The notes: generated from the sequence alone by a model not told the origin. A DNA stretch of 32,192 nucleotides from Actinomadura sp. KC216 (GCF_004348535.1 NZ_SMJX01000071.1:1-32192); one strand, 5' to 3'; counted from the stretch's first letter, positions 7,329 to 15,150 are shown. A program made the numbers and translations.

Positions 7329-8137
7329 TGGGCACCCCCGGGCTTCTCCTGCCAGTTCACCTGGGGGGCCTGCTGGGGGGTGTCCTGCTGCTGGGGCTGC
7401 GCGGTCGGGGTGCCCTGGTTCAGTTCCTTCGGCGCGGGGGCCTGGCCGAGCTCGGCCTTCAGCTGCTCCAGTTCGAGGTCGACGCCGGGGCCGGAGCCCA
7501 TCCGGTCGAGCTCGGCCTGGATGTCGTCCTTCGGGCCGGAGAAGTCCTCGAGGGCGCCGGAGGCCAGCAGCTCGTCGATCGCGCCGGCGCGGGCCTTCAT
7601 CGTGTCGGTCTTCTCCTCGGCGCGCTGGATCGCCAGGCCGACGTCGCCCATCTCCTCGGAGATGCCGGAGAACGCCTCGTTGATCTTGGTCTGCGCCTCG
7701 GCGGCGGTGTAGGTCGCCTTGATCGTCTCCTTGCGGGTGCGGAAGGAGTCGACCTTGGCCTGCAGCCGCTGGGAGGCGAGCGTCAGCTTCTCCTCCTCGC
7801 CCTGCAACTGCTGGTACTGGCCGCGCAGGTCGTTCAGCTGGCTCTCCAGGCCGGCCCGGCGGGTCAGCGCCTCGCGGGCCAGGTCCTCCCGGCCGACCTG
7901 CAACGCCTTCTTGCCCTGGTCGGTCAGCTTGGTCTGCTGCTGCTCCAGCTGGTTGATCTGCAGTTCAAGACGCTTGCGCGAAGTGGCGACGTCGGCGACC
8001 CCCCGACGGACCTTCTGCAGCATCTCCAGCTGTCGCTGGTAGGAGTAATCGAGGGTCTCGCGAGGATCCTCCATGCGGTCCAGGGCCCTGTTCGCCTTGG
8101 ACTTGAAGATCATCGACATTCGCTTCATCACGCTCAT
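7325..8137 (-). CDS. pspA: Phage shock protein A (PspA/IM30 family)
   Basis: A 270-residue ESCRT-III-like membrane-stress protein. The N-terminal amphipathic region (1-25) with the family's R-A-x-D-R-x-E-D-P pattern is followed by a long coiled coil rich in Glu, Gln, Lys and Leu (about 30-190). A final tail (about 225-270) is disordered, Gln/Pro-rich and unlike enterobacterial PspA. The first ATG (8137) is used here; Met4 or Met7 are possible. It heads a minus-strand operon with pspAA, htpX and pspAB. There is no pspBC or pspF, as usual in actinobacteria, so the regulator is not evident. Confidence 0.93.
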   Translation of the reverse strand: MSVMKRMSMIFKSKANRALDRMEDPRETLDYSYQRQLEMLQKVRRGVADVATSRKRLELQINQLEQQQTKLTDQGKKALQVGREDLAREALTRRAGLESQLNDLRGQYQQLQGEEEKLTLASQRLQAKVDSFRTRKETIKATYTAAEAQTKINEAFSGISEEMGDVGLAIQRAEEKTDTMKARAGAIDELLASGALEDFSGPKDDIQAELDRMGSGPGVDLELEQLKAELGQAPAPKELNQGTPTAQPQQQDTPQQAPQVNWQEKPGGAQ

Positions 8138-8218
8138 CGCGCGGCGCCGGTCCCTTCGTGCTGTCGCCTCAGTCGTGAACTGGGCTCAATGACCACTGCT
8201 GGGGTTCTTATCACCCTA

Positions 8219-8230
8219 CGCGTTAACGCG
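8219..8230. promoter_or_regulatory. Perfect palindrome in the pspA-DUF3043 divergent region
   Basis: CGCGTTAACGCG is a 12-bp perfect palindrome about 80 bases upstream of pspA and 40 bases upstream of the DUF3043 gene. On the minus strand it is followed at once by TAGGGT (8212-8217), a possible pspA -10 box. It could be an operator for the stress operon. It does not fit the ClgR pattern as I remember it (the CGC/GCG spacing is one base too long). Confidence 0.4.
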
Positions 8231-8257
8231 CGAGGCAGCCACGATGTTCGCAGCCGG

Positions 8258-8263
8258 TAGTCT
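8258..8263 (+). promoter_or_regulatory. -10 box TAGTCT, leaderless start
   Basis: TAGTCT ends 7 bases before the GTG of the DUF3043 gene and no ribosome binding site precedes the codon. Transcription would start at or beside the GTG, giving a leaderless mRNA. No convincing -35 hexamer. Confidence 0.5.
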
Positions 8264-8269
8264 GATCCC

Positions 8270-8845
8270 GTGTTCAAGCGTCGTACCCCGGAGGCCCCGG
8301 CGAATCCTCCTGAGGTAGTAAAGCCGGGAGGCAAGGGCCGTCCCACGCCCAAGCGCAAGGAAGCCGAGAAGCGCAACCGCCAGCCGATCACCGCCCCCGC
8401 CAACCGCAAGGAGGCGTACCGGAAGGTCAGGGAGCGGCAGGCGGCCGAGCGCGCCAAGGCGCGCCGGGGCATGGCGAAGGGGGACGAGAAGCACCTGCTC
8501 AAGCGGGACAAGGGCCCCGTCCGCAAGCTCGCCCGCGACTACGTCGACTCCCGGCGCACGGTCGGCTCGTACCTGATGTACGCCATGTTCGCGATCGTGC
8601 TGCTGAGCATGCTCCCGATCCCGGTCGCCCGGCTGCTGGTGCTGTTCGCGCCGCCGCTGCTGCTGGTCGTCGTGTTCGCCGAGGGCCTGCTGCTGAGCCG
8701 CGGCATCAAGCGGCTGGCCGCCGAGCGGTACCCGGACGAGGACGCGAGGGGCGTCGGGCTGTACGCGGCGATGCGCGCCATGCAGATCCGCCGGCTCCGC
8801 GTGCCGAACCCGCAGGTGCGGATCGGCGAGAAGGAGAAGGTCTGA
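8270..8845 (+). CDS. DUF3043 domain membrane protein
   Basis: A 191-residue protein conserved in actinobacteria. The N-terminal 100 residues are very basic and rich in Lys, Arg and Pro, and predicted cytoplasmic. Two hydrophobic segments follow (about 103-121 and 124-143) and a basic C-terminal tail. The arrangement suggests a hairpin membrane protein with a large positively charged cytoplasmic domain that could touch nucleic acid or acidic lipids; that is inference. The GTG start is chosen for the family start MFKRR and for the -10 box placed for leaderless transcription. Function unknown. Confidence 0.85.
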   Translation: MFKRRTPEAPANPPEVVKPGGKGRPTPKRKEAEKRNRQPITAPANRKEAYRKVRERQAAERAKARRGMAKGDEKHLLKRDKGPVRKLARDYVDSRRTVGSYLMYAMFAIVLLSMLPIPVARLLVLFAPPLLLVVVFAEGLLLSRGIKRLAAERYPDEDARGVGLYAAMRAMQIRRLRVPNPQVRIGEKEKV

Positions 8846-8893
8846 CCCGGCCCGGCGGGCCACCGGCCGTGAAAATCCCGTTTCGCGGCGGGC

Positions 8894-8899
8894 TAGGGT
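8894..8899 (+). promoter_or_regulatory. -10 box TAGGGT, leaderless start
   Basis: TAGGGT lies 8 bases before the ATG of the aldo/keto reductase gene. A weak TGAAAA at 8870-8875 is 18 bases upstream as a possible -35. No ribosome site precedes the ATG, consistent with a leaderless message. Confidence 0.45.
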
Positions 8900-8906
8900 C
8901 GTGGCC

Positions 8907-9908
8907 ATGGAGTTCCGATACCTGGGCCGGAGCGGTCTGAAGGTCAGCGAGATCGCGTACGGCAACTGGCTCACCCACGGCTCCCAGGTCGAGGAGGACG
9001 CGGCCCGCGCGTGCGTGCGCGCCGCCCTCGACGAGGGGATCACCACCTTCGACACCGCGGACGTCTACGCGGGCACGCGCGCCGAGGAGGTCCTCGGACG
9101 CGCGCTCAAGGGGCAGCGCCGCGAGGGGCTGGAGATCTTCACCAAGGTCTACTGGCCGACCGGTCCCGGCGTGAACGACCGGGGCCTGTCCCGCAAGCAC
9201 ATCATGGAGTCGATCAACGGTTCCCTGCGGCGGCTGGAGACCGACTACATCGACCTGTACCAGGCGCACCGGTTCGACCACGAGACACCCCTCGAGGAGA
9301 CGATGCGGGCGTTCGACGACCTCGTCCGGCAGGGCAAGGTCCTCTACGTCGGGGTGTCGGAGTGGCGCGCGGAGGAGATCGAGCGGGCCCTCAAGATCGC
9401 CGACGAGATGGGCTTCGACCGGATCATCTCCAACCAGCCGCAGTACTCGATGCTGTGGCGGGTCATCGAGGGCGAGATCGTCCCGCTGTGCGAGCGGGAG
9501 GGCGTCGGGCAGATCGTCTGGTCGCCGATCGGGCAGGGCGTCCTGACCGGCAAGTACAAGCCGGGGCAGCCGCTGCCCGCCGGGTCGCGCGCCACCGACG
9601 GCAAGGGCGGCGCCGACATGATCAAGCGCTATCTGAACGACGACCTGCTGGCCCGGGTGCAGGAGCTGAAGCCGATCGCCGACGACCTCGGGCTGTCGAT
9701 GGCGCAGCTCGCGATCGCCTGGACGCTCCAGAACCCGAACGTGGCGTCGGCGATCGTGGGCGCGTCCCGTCCGGAGCAGGTCGCCGACAACGCGAAGGCG
9801 GCGGGCGTGAAGCTGGACGAGGGCGTGCTGAAGCGGATCGACGCCGTCCTCGACCCGGTCGTCATCCGCGACCCCGCCAAGACCGGGAGCCCGCCCAGGC
9901 GACCGTGA
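8907..9908 (+). CDS. Aldo/keto reductase
   Basis: A 333-residue NADPH-dependent (beta/alpha)8 oxidoreductase. The catalytic tetrad can be traced: Asp in DTADVY, the Tyr of the same motif, Lys in FTKVYW and His in YQAHRFD. The C-terminal cofactor region has the usual S-A-I-V-G-A-S-R-P-E-Q segment. The starting MEFRYLGRSGLKVS and overall pattern resemble the voltage-gated potassium channel beta-subunit-like group (AKR6-type), which reduce small aldehydes and ketones. A GTG two codons upstream is in frame, but the ATG matches the promoter spacing. Physiological substrate unknown. Confidence 0.93.
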   Translation: MEFRYLGRSGLKVSEIAYGNWLTHGSQVEEDAARACVRAALDEGITTFDTADVYAGTRAEEVLGRALKGQRREGLEIFTKVYWPTGPGVNDRGLSRKHIMESINGSLRRLETDYIDLYQAHRFDHETPLEETMRAFDDLVRQGKVLYVGVSEWRAEEIERALKIADEMGFDRIISNQPQYSMLWRVIEGEIVPLCEREGVGQIVWSPIGQGVLTGKYKPGQPLPAGSRATDGKGGADMIKRYLNDDLLARVQELKPIADDLGLSMAQLAIAWTLQNPNVASAIVGASRPEQVADNAKAAGVKLDEGVLKRIDAVLDPVVIRDPAKTGSPPRRP

Positions 9909-9919
9909 CGGCCATGTGG

Positions 9920-9951
9920 AAGGGCCGCGGAGCCGTCGCTCCGCGGCCCTT
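9920..9951. terminator. Bidirectional hairpin terminator
   Basis: A perfect 12-bp stem, AAGGGCCGCGGA (9920-9931) with its complement at 9940-9951, and an 8-base loop, located between the converging reductase and the small minus-strand gene. The same AAGGGCCGCG core is used by the terminator at 876-904. Confidence 0.8.
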
Positions 9952-9966
9952 CGCGCGTCTCGCCCG

Positions 9967-10164
9967 TCATTCGGGTTCGAGCAGGCTCATCTCGTACACC
10001 ACCGACTCGCCGTCCAGCAGGGTCACCGAGTCGACGTCGTCGGCGCGCAGGCCCCGCCAGTTCTCGCCCAGCCAGCTCTCCGCGTCCGCCTGGGTGGAGA
10101 AGGTCTCCTCCGACATGCCGACCATGCGCCCATCGGCCTTCTCCAGCCGCCAGCTCCACGCCAT
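9967..10164 (-). CDS. Small conserved hypothetical protein, 65 aa
   Basis: A short acidic protein starting MAWSWRLEKADG, with a helix-like stretch containing F-S-T-Q-A-D-A-E-S-W-L near the middle and a beta-rich end (DSVTLLDGES). It resembles a small family I believe is widespread in actinomycetes, of unknown function. The ATG is preceded by GGGAGGT at good distance, supporting real translation. It has no membrane segment or metal motif. Standing alone between two terminator-separated units, it gives no functional context. Confidence 0.75.
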   Translation of the reverse strand: MAWSWRLEKADGRMVGMSEETFSTQADAESWLGENWRGLRADDVDSVTLLDGESVVYEMSLLEPE

Positions 10165-10219
10165 TCGTGTTCGACCTCCCTCGTCGCGGTGAGACTAGCC
10201 CCTTCGCCGCGCGCTTCCG

Positions 10220-11011
10220 TCAGGACGCGGCCTCGATGGCGCGGCGCAGCGCGTCCGGGCTGCCGGGGTCCGACGTGTCGAGCGTGCGGCCGTTCACCCG
10301 CACGCTGGGCGTGCTCGACACCCCGGACGCTATGTAGCCCTTGCTGACGGTCTTCACGCTCTCCGCGTAGCGCTGCCGCTGGACGCACGACGTGAACCCC
10401 TCGCCGGTGAGCCCGAGCGGCGTGGCGTAGGAGATCAGCTCCGACGTCGCGTAGCCCTGGGTGGACAGGCTCGCGGGCTGGTGGGAGTAGAGGGCGTCCT
10501 GGTAGGAGAGCCAGCGCGCGCCGTCGCCGACGCAGCGCAGCGCCGCCGCGGCCCGGAGCGCGTTGCCGTGCGCCGGCTGGTAGCTCTCGCCGAAGATGAC
10601 CATCGGGTGGAACACGACCTTGGCGCGTCCGGAGACGGCCAGCTCCTTGAGCATCGGGTCGTGCATGCGGTCGAACGTGCCGCAGTGCGGGCAGGCGAAG
10701 TCCTCGTAGACGTCGACGACGGGGGACGTGACGCCGGGACGGGCCATGGCCAGGCTGCCGTCGGCGAGCGGCGTGGCCTCCGCGCCACCGGCGATCTGCC
10801 CGACCTGCAACTGGACGTCGCCACCGCCGCCACCACCTCCGCCCTTGCTGTCATCGCCCCGGACGACGAGGAAGACCACCGCGACCAGGGCCAGGACCAC
10901 GACGAGACCGCCGCCGACCAGGACGAACGCCAGGCCGCCGCCGCCCTTGCGCCCGGGAGGCGGCGGTCCGAACGGGCCGGGCTGCCCGCGGCGCACCGGC
11001 TGACCCCGCAC
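10220..11011 (-). CDS. Membrane-anchored DsbA-like thiol-disulfide protein, 5' end possibly damaged
   Basis: The C-terminal 170 residues form a DsbA/Thioredoxin_4 domain with the redox motif CPHC (in FACPHCGTF) and a cis-proline loop (SSTPSV). Before it come a Pro/Gly-rich cytoplasmic stretch (GPPPPGRK), one membrane helix (about 23 residues, LAFVLVGGG to FLVV) and an eight-glycine linker. Such proteins form or shuffle disulfides outside the membrane. The start is uncertain: the frame is open to 11182, but upstream of about 11000 the DNA is an integrase stump on the other strand, so I place the start at the GTG at 11011 (263 aa; GTG at 10996 is an alternative). The native N-terminus may be lost. 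Confidence 0.8.
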   Translation of the reverse strand: MRGQPVRRGQPGPFGPPPPGRKGGGGLAFVLVGGGLVVVLALVAVVFLVVRGDDSKGGGGGGGGDVQLQVGQIAGGAEATPLADGSLAMARPGVTSPVVDVYEDFACPHCGTFDRMHDPMLKELAVSGRAKVVFHPMVIFGESYQPAHGNALRAAAALRCVGDGARWLSYQDALYSHQPASLSTQGYATSELISYATPLGLTGEGFTSCVQRQRYAESVKTVSKGYIASGVSSTPSVRVNGRTLDTSDPGSPDALRRAIEAAS

Positions 11012-11248
11012 AGCGGGCGCCGCACCGTCATCACCACCCTGCTCGGCAACGACGTCCCGCTCGCCAAGGTCCAGGACCTGGCCGGGCACGCCGACCCCCG
11101 CACCACCCGCGGCTACGACGACACCAACCACAAGCTGGCGGCCTCCCCGGTGACCGACCTCACCCGCATCCTCGCCGGCCACCGCGCCGCCCCGCCGCCA
11201 CCATCACCGCCATCGCCGAGTACCCCGCCCGGCTCCGCTCCGGGTTAG
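10991..11248 (+). pseudogene. Tyrosine recombinase (integrase), C-terminal remnant
   Basis: About 85 codons in a plus-strand frame read as the catalytic end of a phage-type integrase. They carry the H-x-x-R box (LTPHSGRRT), then LAGHADPRTTRGYD with the second His and the nucleophile Tyr. The first catalytic Arg and everything N-terminal are missing; upstream, the same frame runs into antisense of the DsbA-like gene. It has no start codon or promoter of its own. A Pro/Ser-rich tail reaches the TAG that overlaps the 3' end of the next minus-strand gene. This is a scar of an integrated element or a deletion; no att site is recognisable. Confidence 0.8.
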
Positions 11249-12207
11249 CCGGTCGGCTTCCCGGCGTGGAGGGCGGTGAAGGGGAGCAGGCGCGCGGCGG
11301 TCCCCTGCGGGTCTTCGAGCATGGGCGAGTGCCCGACGCCGGGCAGCAGCTCGACCTTGGCGCCCGGGACGGTGCGGTAGCCGGCGGCGGAGGACGAGCG
11401 CCATCTCCGGTCGTCCGCACCGAAGATCACCAGCAGCGGTGTGCCGAGGGCCGCCAGCCGGTCGGGCAGCGTGCGCCGCCTCAGGTAGTCGTCGGCCGCG
11501 CGCGACGTCGCGGTCAGGGCGTGGTAGGTGATGCCGCGCACGTCGTCGACGAGCTCCTGCGGGATCTCATAGCCCGGGCGGCTGACCGCGGTGTCCAGGC
11601 CCCGGCGGACGATCCCGTCGGTCCGCGCCCGCCACAGCAGCTGCCCGACGCCGGGGACGAACAGCAGCCGGCCGACGAACCCGTCGGAGACGAACGCGTC
11701 CAGGCCCGGCCCGGAATCGATGAGCGCCAGCGCGGCCACCAGGTCGCCGCGCTGCTCGGCTAGGGCGGTGGCGACCGACCCGCCGGTGGAATGCCCGGCC
11801 ACGACGGCGCGCCGCGCCCCGAGCCGGTCCAGCGCCTCGCCGACCCGGCGCCCCTGCTCGGGGATCGTGTAGCCGCCGCCGGACGGTTTCGCCGACCGGC
11901 CGTGCCCGAGCAGGTCGATCCGGATCACGCGGTGGGACCCCGCCAGCATCGGGACCAGCGGATCCCACCAGCGCGCCGACCCGGCGAGCCCGTGGATCAG
12001 CACCAGCGGCGGGGCGTCGCGGGGGCCGTCCTGCCGCACGTGGACGCGCCCGCCGTCCAGCGGGAGGGACGGGTCCCCGGTGGCGCCGGCCTCCTGGCGC
12101 GACACCGCCACCGCGTTCGCCAGCAGCAGCCCGGCGAGCGTGAGCGGGACGGCCGAGACGGCGGCGCGGCGGCGCAGGCGGCGGGACTTCGCGTGTTTCG
12201 TGGTCAT
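11245..12207 (-). CDS. Membrane-anchored alpha/beta hydrolase
   Basis: A 320-residue alpha/beta-hydrolase. The N-terminus is basic (KSRRLRRR) followed by a hydrophobic segment (15-35), a signal anchor or uncleaved signal. The oxyanion motif HG is at 72-73, the nucleophile S140 in GHSTGG, the acid probably D265 or D266 and the general base H293 in GVGHSPM. It would cleave an ester or similar bond outside the membrane; substrate unknown. The ATG is chosen because the frame above it matches nothing. It is divergent from an AraC-type regulator 76 bases away, which may control it. Confidence 0.88.
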   Translation of the reverse strand: MTTKHAKSRRLRRRAAVSAVPLTLAGLLLANAVAVSRQEAGATGDPSLPLDGGRVHVRQDGPRDAPPLVLIHGLAGSARWWDPLVPMLAGSHRVIRIDLLGHGRSAKPSGGGYTIPEQGRRVGEALDRLGARRAVVAGHSTGGSVATALAEQRGDLVAALALIDSGPGLDAFVSDGFVGRLLFVPGVGQLLWRARTDGIVRRGLDTAVSRPGYEIPQELVDDVRGITYHALTATSRAADDYLRRRTLPDRLAALGTPLLVIFGADDRRWRSSSAAGYRTVPGAKVELLPGVGHSPMLEDPQGTAARLLPFTALHAGKPTG

Positions 12208-12271
12208 GGGGGCCACTGTCGCCGTCCGGGCGGGCCGCCGGCTTGTACGAATGTTCCCGCCGCGCCGGCCG

Positions 12272-12277
12272 TACCAT
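12272..12277 (+). promoter_or_regulatory. -10 box TACCAT, leaderless start
   Basis: TACCAT ends 7 bases before the ATG of the AraC-family gene, and no ribosome site is present. This is the same geometry as the other leaderless starts in the window. No -35 is recognisable. Confidence 0.45.
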
Positions 12278-12283
12278 GGGGCC

Positions 12284-13153
12284 ATGGAGCGCGCCGACGC
12301 GGCCGTGTGGGACGTCACGCGCCCGCGGCGGCCCAGCCGGACGGCCGGTGTCGCCATGGCCGGGTTCCGCGACCGCGGCCGCGCCGCCGCCGGGCACCGG
12401 GCCGTCCCGCACCCGGCCGTGTCGCTGGCCGTGGAACTCGGCGCGGGTCCCCTCATCGTGGACGACGCCGCCGGGCGCGGGCGGCGGGGCAGCGTCGCCG
12501 CCGGGCTCGGGTTCGGATCCGGCGGGATGCGGGTGCGGGGCGAGAACTTCGAGGCCGTGCAGGTGCGCCTGTCGCCGCTGGTCGCGCACGCGATCCTGGG
12601 CGTCTCCCCCGCCGAGCTGGACGGCGCCGCGGTCGCCCTCGGCGACCTGTGGGGCACGGAGGCGTCCCGGATCGCCGAGCGCATGGCCGCGGCCGCGTCC
12701 TGGGAGGACCGCTTCGCGCTGATGGACGCCTTCCTCGCCCGGCGGCGTGCCACCGGCTCCCCCGTCGCTCCGGAAGTGGCCCGGGCCTGGAACCGGATCG
12801 TCGCGGGCCGCGGCCTGGTCCGGGTCGAGGAGCTGGCGGCCGAGGCCGGCTGGAGTCGCAAGCGCCTGTGGTCCCGGTTCCACGCGCAGATCGGGCTGCC
12901 GCCCAAGCGCGCCGCGCGGCTCGTCCGCTTCGACCACGCCGCGCACCTGCTGGCCGCGGGCCGCGACCCCGCCCGGGTCGCCGCCGAGACCGGCTACGCC
13001 GACCAGCCCCACCTGCACCGCGACGTCGTCGCGTTCACCGGGGCGACCCCGGGCACCGTGGCCGGCGAGCCATGGCTGGCGGTCGACGACATCGCATGGC
13101 CCGCCCGCACGGCGCCGCCCCGCCCGACCCGCGCACCGGCCTCCGGGACGTAG
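12284..13153 (+). CDS. AraC-family transcriptional regulator
   Basis: A 289-residue regulator. The C-terminal third is an AraC double helix-turn-helix: the first helix region VEELAAEAGWSRKRLWSRF and the second DPARVAAETGYADQPHLHRD, followed by the standard F-x-G-x-T-P end. The N-terminal 180 residues form a sensing domain of the kind seen in actinomycete AraC proteins that detect small ligands; no catalytic motif. The ATG is chosen for the leaderless promoter spacing. It is divergent from the alpha/beta hydrolase, which is its most likely target. A hairpin overlaps its converging neighbour. Confidence 0.88.
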   Translation: MERADAAVWDVTRPRRPSRTAGVAMAGFRDRGRAAAGHRAVPHPAVSLAVELGAGPLIVDDAAGRGRRGSVAAGLGFGSGGMRVRGENFEAVQVRLSPLVAHAILGVSPAELDGAAVALGDLWGTEASRIAERMAAAASWEDRFALMDAFLARRRATGSPVAPEVARAWNRIVAGRGLVRVEELAAEAGWSRKRLWSRFHAQIGLPPKRAARLVRFDHAAHLLAAGRDPARVAAETGYADQPHLHRDVVAFTGATPGTVAGEPWLAVDDIAWPARTAPPRPTRAPASGT

Positions 13154-13166
13154 CCCGCAGCCGCCG

Positions 13167-13201
13167 GTGAGCGCGGGTCGCGGCGGCGGTCACGCGCTCA
13201 C
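13167..13201. terminator. Hairpin between converging genes
   Basis: GTGAGCGCG (13167-13175) pairs with CGCGCTCAC (13193-13201), a 9-bp stem with a 17-base loop that can partly pair itself. It lies between the AraC gene and the oxidoreductase and includes the latter's stop codon. There is no U-run, so it is a moderate call. Confidence 0.4.
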
Positions 13202-14178
13202 GCCACGGCCTCCGCATCCGAACCCGCCGCGTCAGCGGACGCGACCGCCAGGTCGGTGTCCTCGGTGATCAGGTCGGCGTTGATCTGGCCGGCCGCGGCG
13301 GCGCCCGCCGCCGCTGCGGCACCGACCTGGGCCATCGGGTCGGTGACGTTGCCCGCGACCCACACCCCTGGCACATCGGTACGGCCGGTCGCGTCGGACG
13401 GGATGTGCTCGCCGACCCCGGCGGGATGCTCGGCCGGTCGCAGTCCGATCCCGTCGAGGAAGGCGGCGCGCGCGGCCAGCCGCGGCGCGACGGCCATCGC
13501 CTGGCGGGCGACGGTCGTCCCGTCGGCCAGCCGCACTCCCGCGATGCGGCCCCCGGTGATCACCAGGGACGCCACCTCGCCGCCGACCACGCGGACGCCG
13601 CGGGCGGCCAGCCGCCCGGCGTCCTCGCCCGACGGCGGCGGCGCGGTGTGGGAGAACAGGACGACGTCGTCGCTCAGCTGCCGGAACAGCAGCGCCTGAT
13701 GCACCGCCATCGGCCCGGTCGCGAGCACGCCGATGGCCTGGTCGCGGACCTCCCAGCCGTGGCAGTACGGGCAGTGCACCACGTCGCGTCCCCACCGCTC
13801 CCGCAGGCCGGGCACGTCCGGCAGCTCGTCCACCACCCCCGTCGTCACCAGCAGCCGGCGCGCGCGGACGGCCCCGCCCCCGGCCGGCGTCACGGTGAAC
13901 CCGCCGGAGTCGCGGACCACCGACGTGACCTCTCCCGTCACCACGTCACCGCCGTACCGGCGGACCTCGGCGCGGCCCCGCTCCAGCAGCTCCGCCGGGC
14001 TGATCCCGTCCCGGGCCAGCAGGCCGTGCACGCCCTCGGCGGGCGCGTTGCGCGGCGCGCCCGCGTCGATCACCACGACGCTGCGCCGGACGCGGGCCAG
14101 CATCAGCGCCCCGTTCAGCCCCGCGGCGCCGCCGCCGACCACCACCACGTCATAGTCGTCCCTCAACCGGTCGCTCAT
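13198..14178 (-). CDS. FAD/NAD(P)-dependent oxidoreductase, thioredoxin reductase-like
   Basis: A 326-residue two-dinucleotide-domain flavoprotein. The N-terminal FAD motif is GGGAAG (15-20), the redox-active pair is C136-P-Y-C139 before H-G-W-E, and the C-terminal FAD contact is V-W-V-A-G-N. The NAD(P) loop around G-V-L-A-T-G is not the classical G-x-G-x-x-A, so cofactor use may be unusual or weak. Such enzymes act as disulfide reductases or oxidases; the partner is unknown and no thioredoxin gene is adjacent. The ATG at 14178 follows GGAGGT by 7 bases; ATG 14181 is possible, while a GTG at 14193 would overlap the ribosome site. Confidence 0.88.
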   Translation of the reverse strand: MSDRLRDDYDVVVVGGGAAGLNGALMLARVRRSVVVIDAGAPRNAPAEGVHGLLARDGISPAELLERGRAEVRRYGGDVVTGEVTSVVRDSGGFTVTPAGGGAVRARRLLVTTGVVDELPDVPGLRERWGRDVVHCPYCHGWEVRDQAIGVLATGPMAVHQALLFRQLSDDVVLFSHTAPPPSGEDAGRLAARGVRVVGGEVASLVITGGRIAGVRLADGTTVARQAMAVAPRLAARAAFLDGIGLRPAEHPAGVGEHIPSDATGRTDVPGVWVAGNVTDPMAQVGAAAAAGAAAAGQINADLITEDTDLAVASADAAGSDAEAVA

Positions 14179-14197
14179 CATGACCACCTCCACGGCG

Positions 14198-14227
14198 ACT
14201 ATGCGTCACCGCAGGCCTGGAGCGCAA
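14198..14227 (-). promoter_or_regulatory. Promoter of the FAD oxidoreductase gene
   Basis: On the minus strand TTGCGC (14227-14222) is followed after 18 bases by CATAGT (14203-14198), about 20 bases before the start codon. The -35 overlaps the first half-site of the neighbouring operator candidate. Confidence 0.45.
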
Positions 14228-14250
14228 AGTTCTTTGCCGGAGCGGCAAAG
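14224..14250. promoter_or_regulatory. Three-half-site operator candidate
   Basis: GCAAAG (14224-14229) and CTTTGC (14232-14237) form one palindrome with a 2-base gap. The same CTTTGC, extended to CTTTGCCG (14232-14239), pairs with CGGCAAAG (14243-14250) as a second palindrome. Three GCAAAG-type half-sites in 27 bases, overlapping the -35, suggest cooperative repressor binding. The regulator is not identified. Confidence 0.55.
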
Positions 14251-14268
14251 GCATGGCCCGGCGGGCCG

Positions 14269-15150
14269 TCACAGGAAGTGGCCGCTGGCCAGGTAGGGGG
14301 CGGGCGGGTCCATGCCGCGCACCGCCAGGAAGCCCTCCTGGTCGAGGTGGAGCCGGGCGGTCAGGGCGGCGTCCACGGCCCAGTGGTTGGGGGTGGTGAT
14401 GCAGTTGACGAGGGTCTCCTCCCGCGCGGACGCGAGCGCCTCCCACAGCAGGAGCCGGGCGGTCTCGGAGTCGGCGGCGGCCAGCAGCGTGGGCCGTCCC
14501 GCGCCGTCGTCGATGTAGACGTAGCCGGGACGGCCGCGGTCGGCCGAGACCACGAGCCGCTGCGAGCCGAGCATGTGGCGGTGGTCGGGGCCGTGTCCCG
14601 CGCCGCGCAGGGCGCGGTCCAGGTCGTCCATCCACTCCAGGTCGCCCTCGGCGCCCTCGCGCAGCCCCCGGACGGGCGGGAGCGCGGACCGGTCGACGCG
14701 GCCCACCATCCGCATCTGCGGATGCAGGGTGAAACCGGCCAGCCGGTAGCGGCGGGTCGCGCCGGGATGCGCGGTCGCCGAGAACAGGCCCGGGCGGTCG
14801 CCGGCGTGCGCCAGCGCGGCGTCCATCAGCCGCCTGCCGATGCCCCTGCCCTGCCGGCCGGGCAGGACGCCGTAGGTGGCCAGGTACCACAGCGGGCCCC
14901 GGTTCTGGGAGATGGCGAAACCGGTGATGCCTCCGGTGTCCTCGGCCACGAGGCAGCCGTCCGGGTCGACGGTGAGGAAGTAGCGCATCCGCTCGATCCA
15001 GCGCCGCGAGCCGGCGGGCGAGGGCGGCTCGGGCTCCGGGTCGCCGGCGCGCATGGCGAGGCGGTCGGCGTCCAGGAACGTCACCGCGGAGACGCGTTCG
15101 GCGACCGGAAGGTCGTCCTCCGACATCGGTCTGATCCGCACGGGGTCCAT
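14269..15150 (-). CDS. GNAT-family N-acetyltransferase, two-domain
   Basis: A 293-residue protein. The first half (about 5-140) is a GNAT domain with the acetyl-CoA loop RQGRGIGRRL in its usual place after a Y-G-V-L-P strand. The second half (about 170-290) looks like another, degenerate GNAT fold ending L-H-L-D-Q-E-G-F-L, a tandem layout seen in some actinobacterial acetyltransferases. It would move an acetyl group to an amine; substrate unknown. The ATG at 15150 begins the domain (MDPVRIRPM); an upstream in-frame start adds only basic residues. CATCAT six bases before the ATG could be a -10 for a leaderless message. Confidence 0.85.
   Translation of the reverse strand: MDPVRIRPMSEDDLPVAERVSAVTFLDADRLAMRAGDPEPEPPSPAGSRRWIERMRYFLTVDPDGCLVAEDTGGITGFAISQNRGPLWYLATYGVLPGRQGRGIGRRLMDAALAHAGDRPGLFSATAHPGATRRYRLAGFTLHPQMRMVGRVDRSALPPVRGLREGAEGDLEWMDDLDRALRGAGHGPDHRHMLGSQRLVVSADRGRPGYVYIDDGAGRPTLLAAADSETARLLLWEALASAREETLVNCITTPNHWAVDAALTARLHLDQEGFLAVRGMDPPAPYLASGHFL

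Noticed and set aside
11012..11182. Longer start for the DsbA-like protein at 11182
   Set aside because: The extra 57 residues are antisense to an integrase remnant and lack the Pro-rich character expected of this family's N-terminus.
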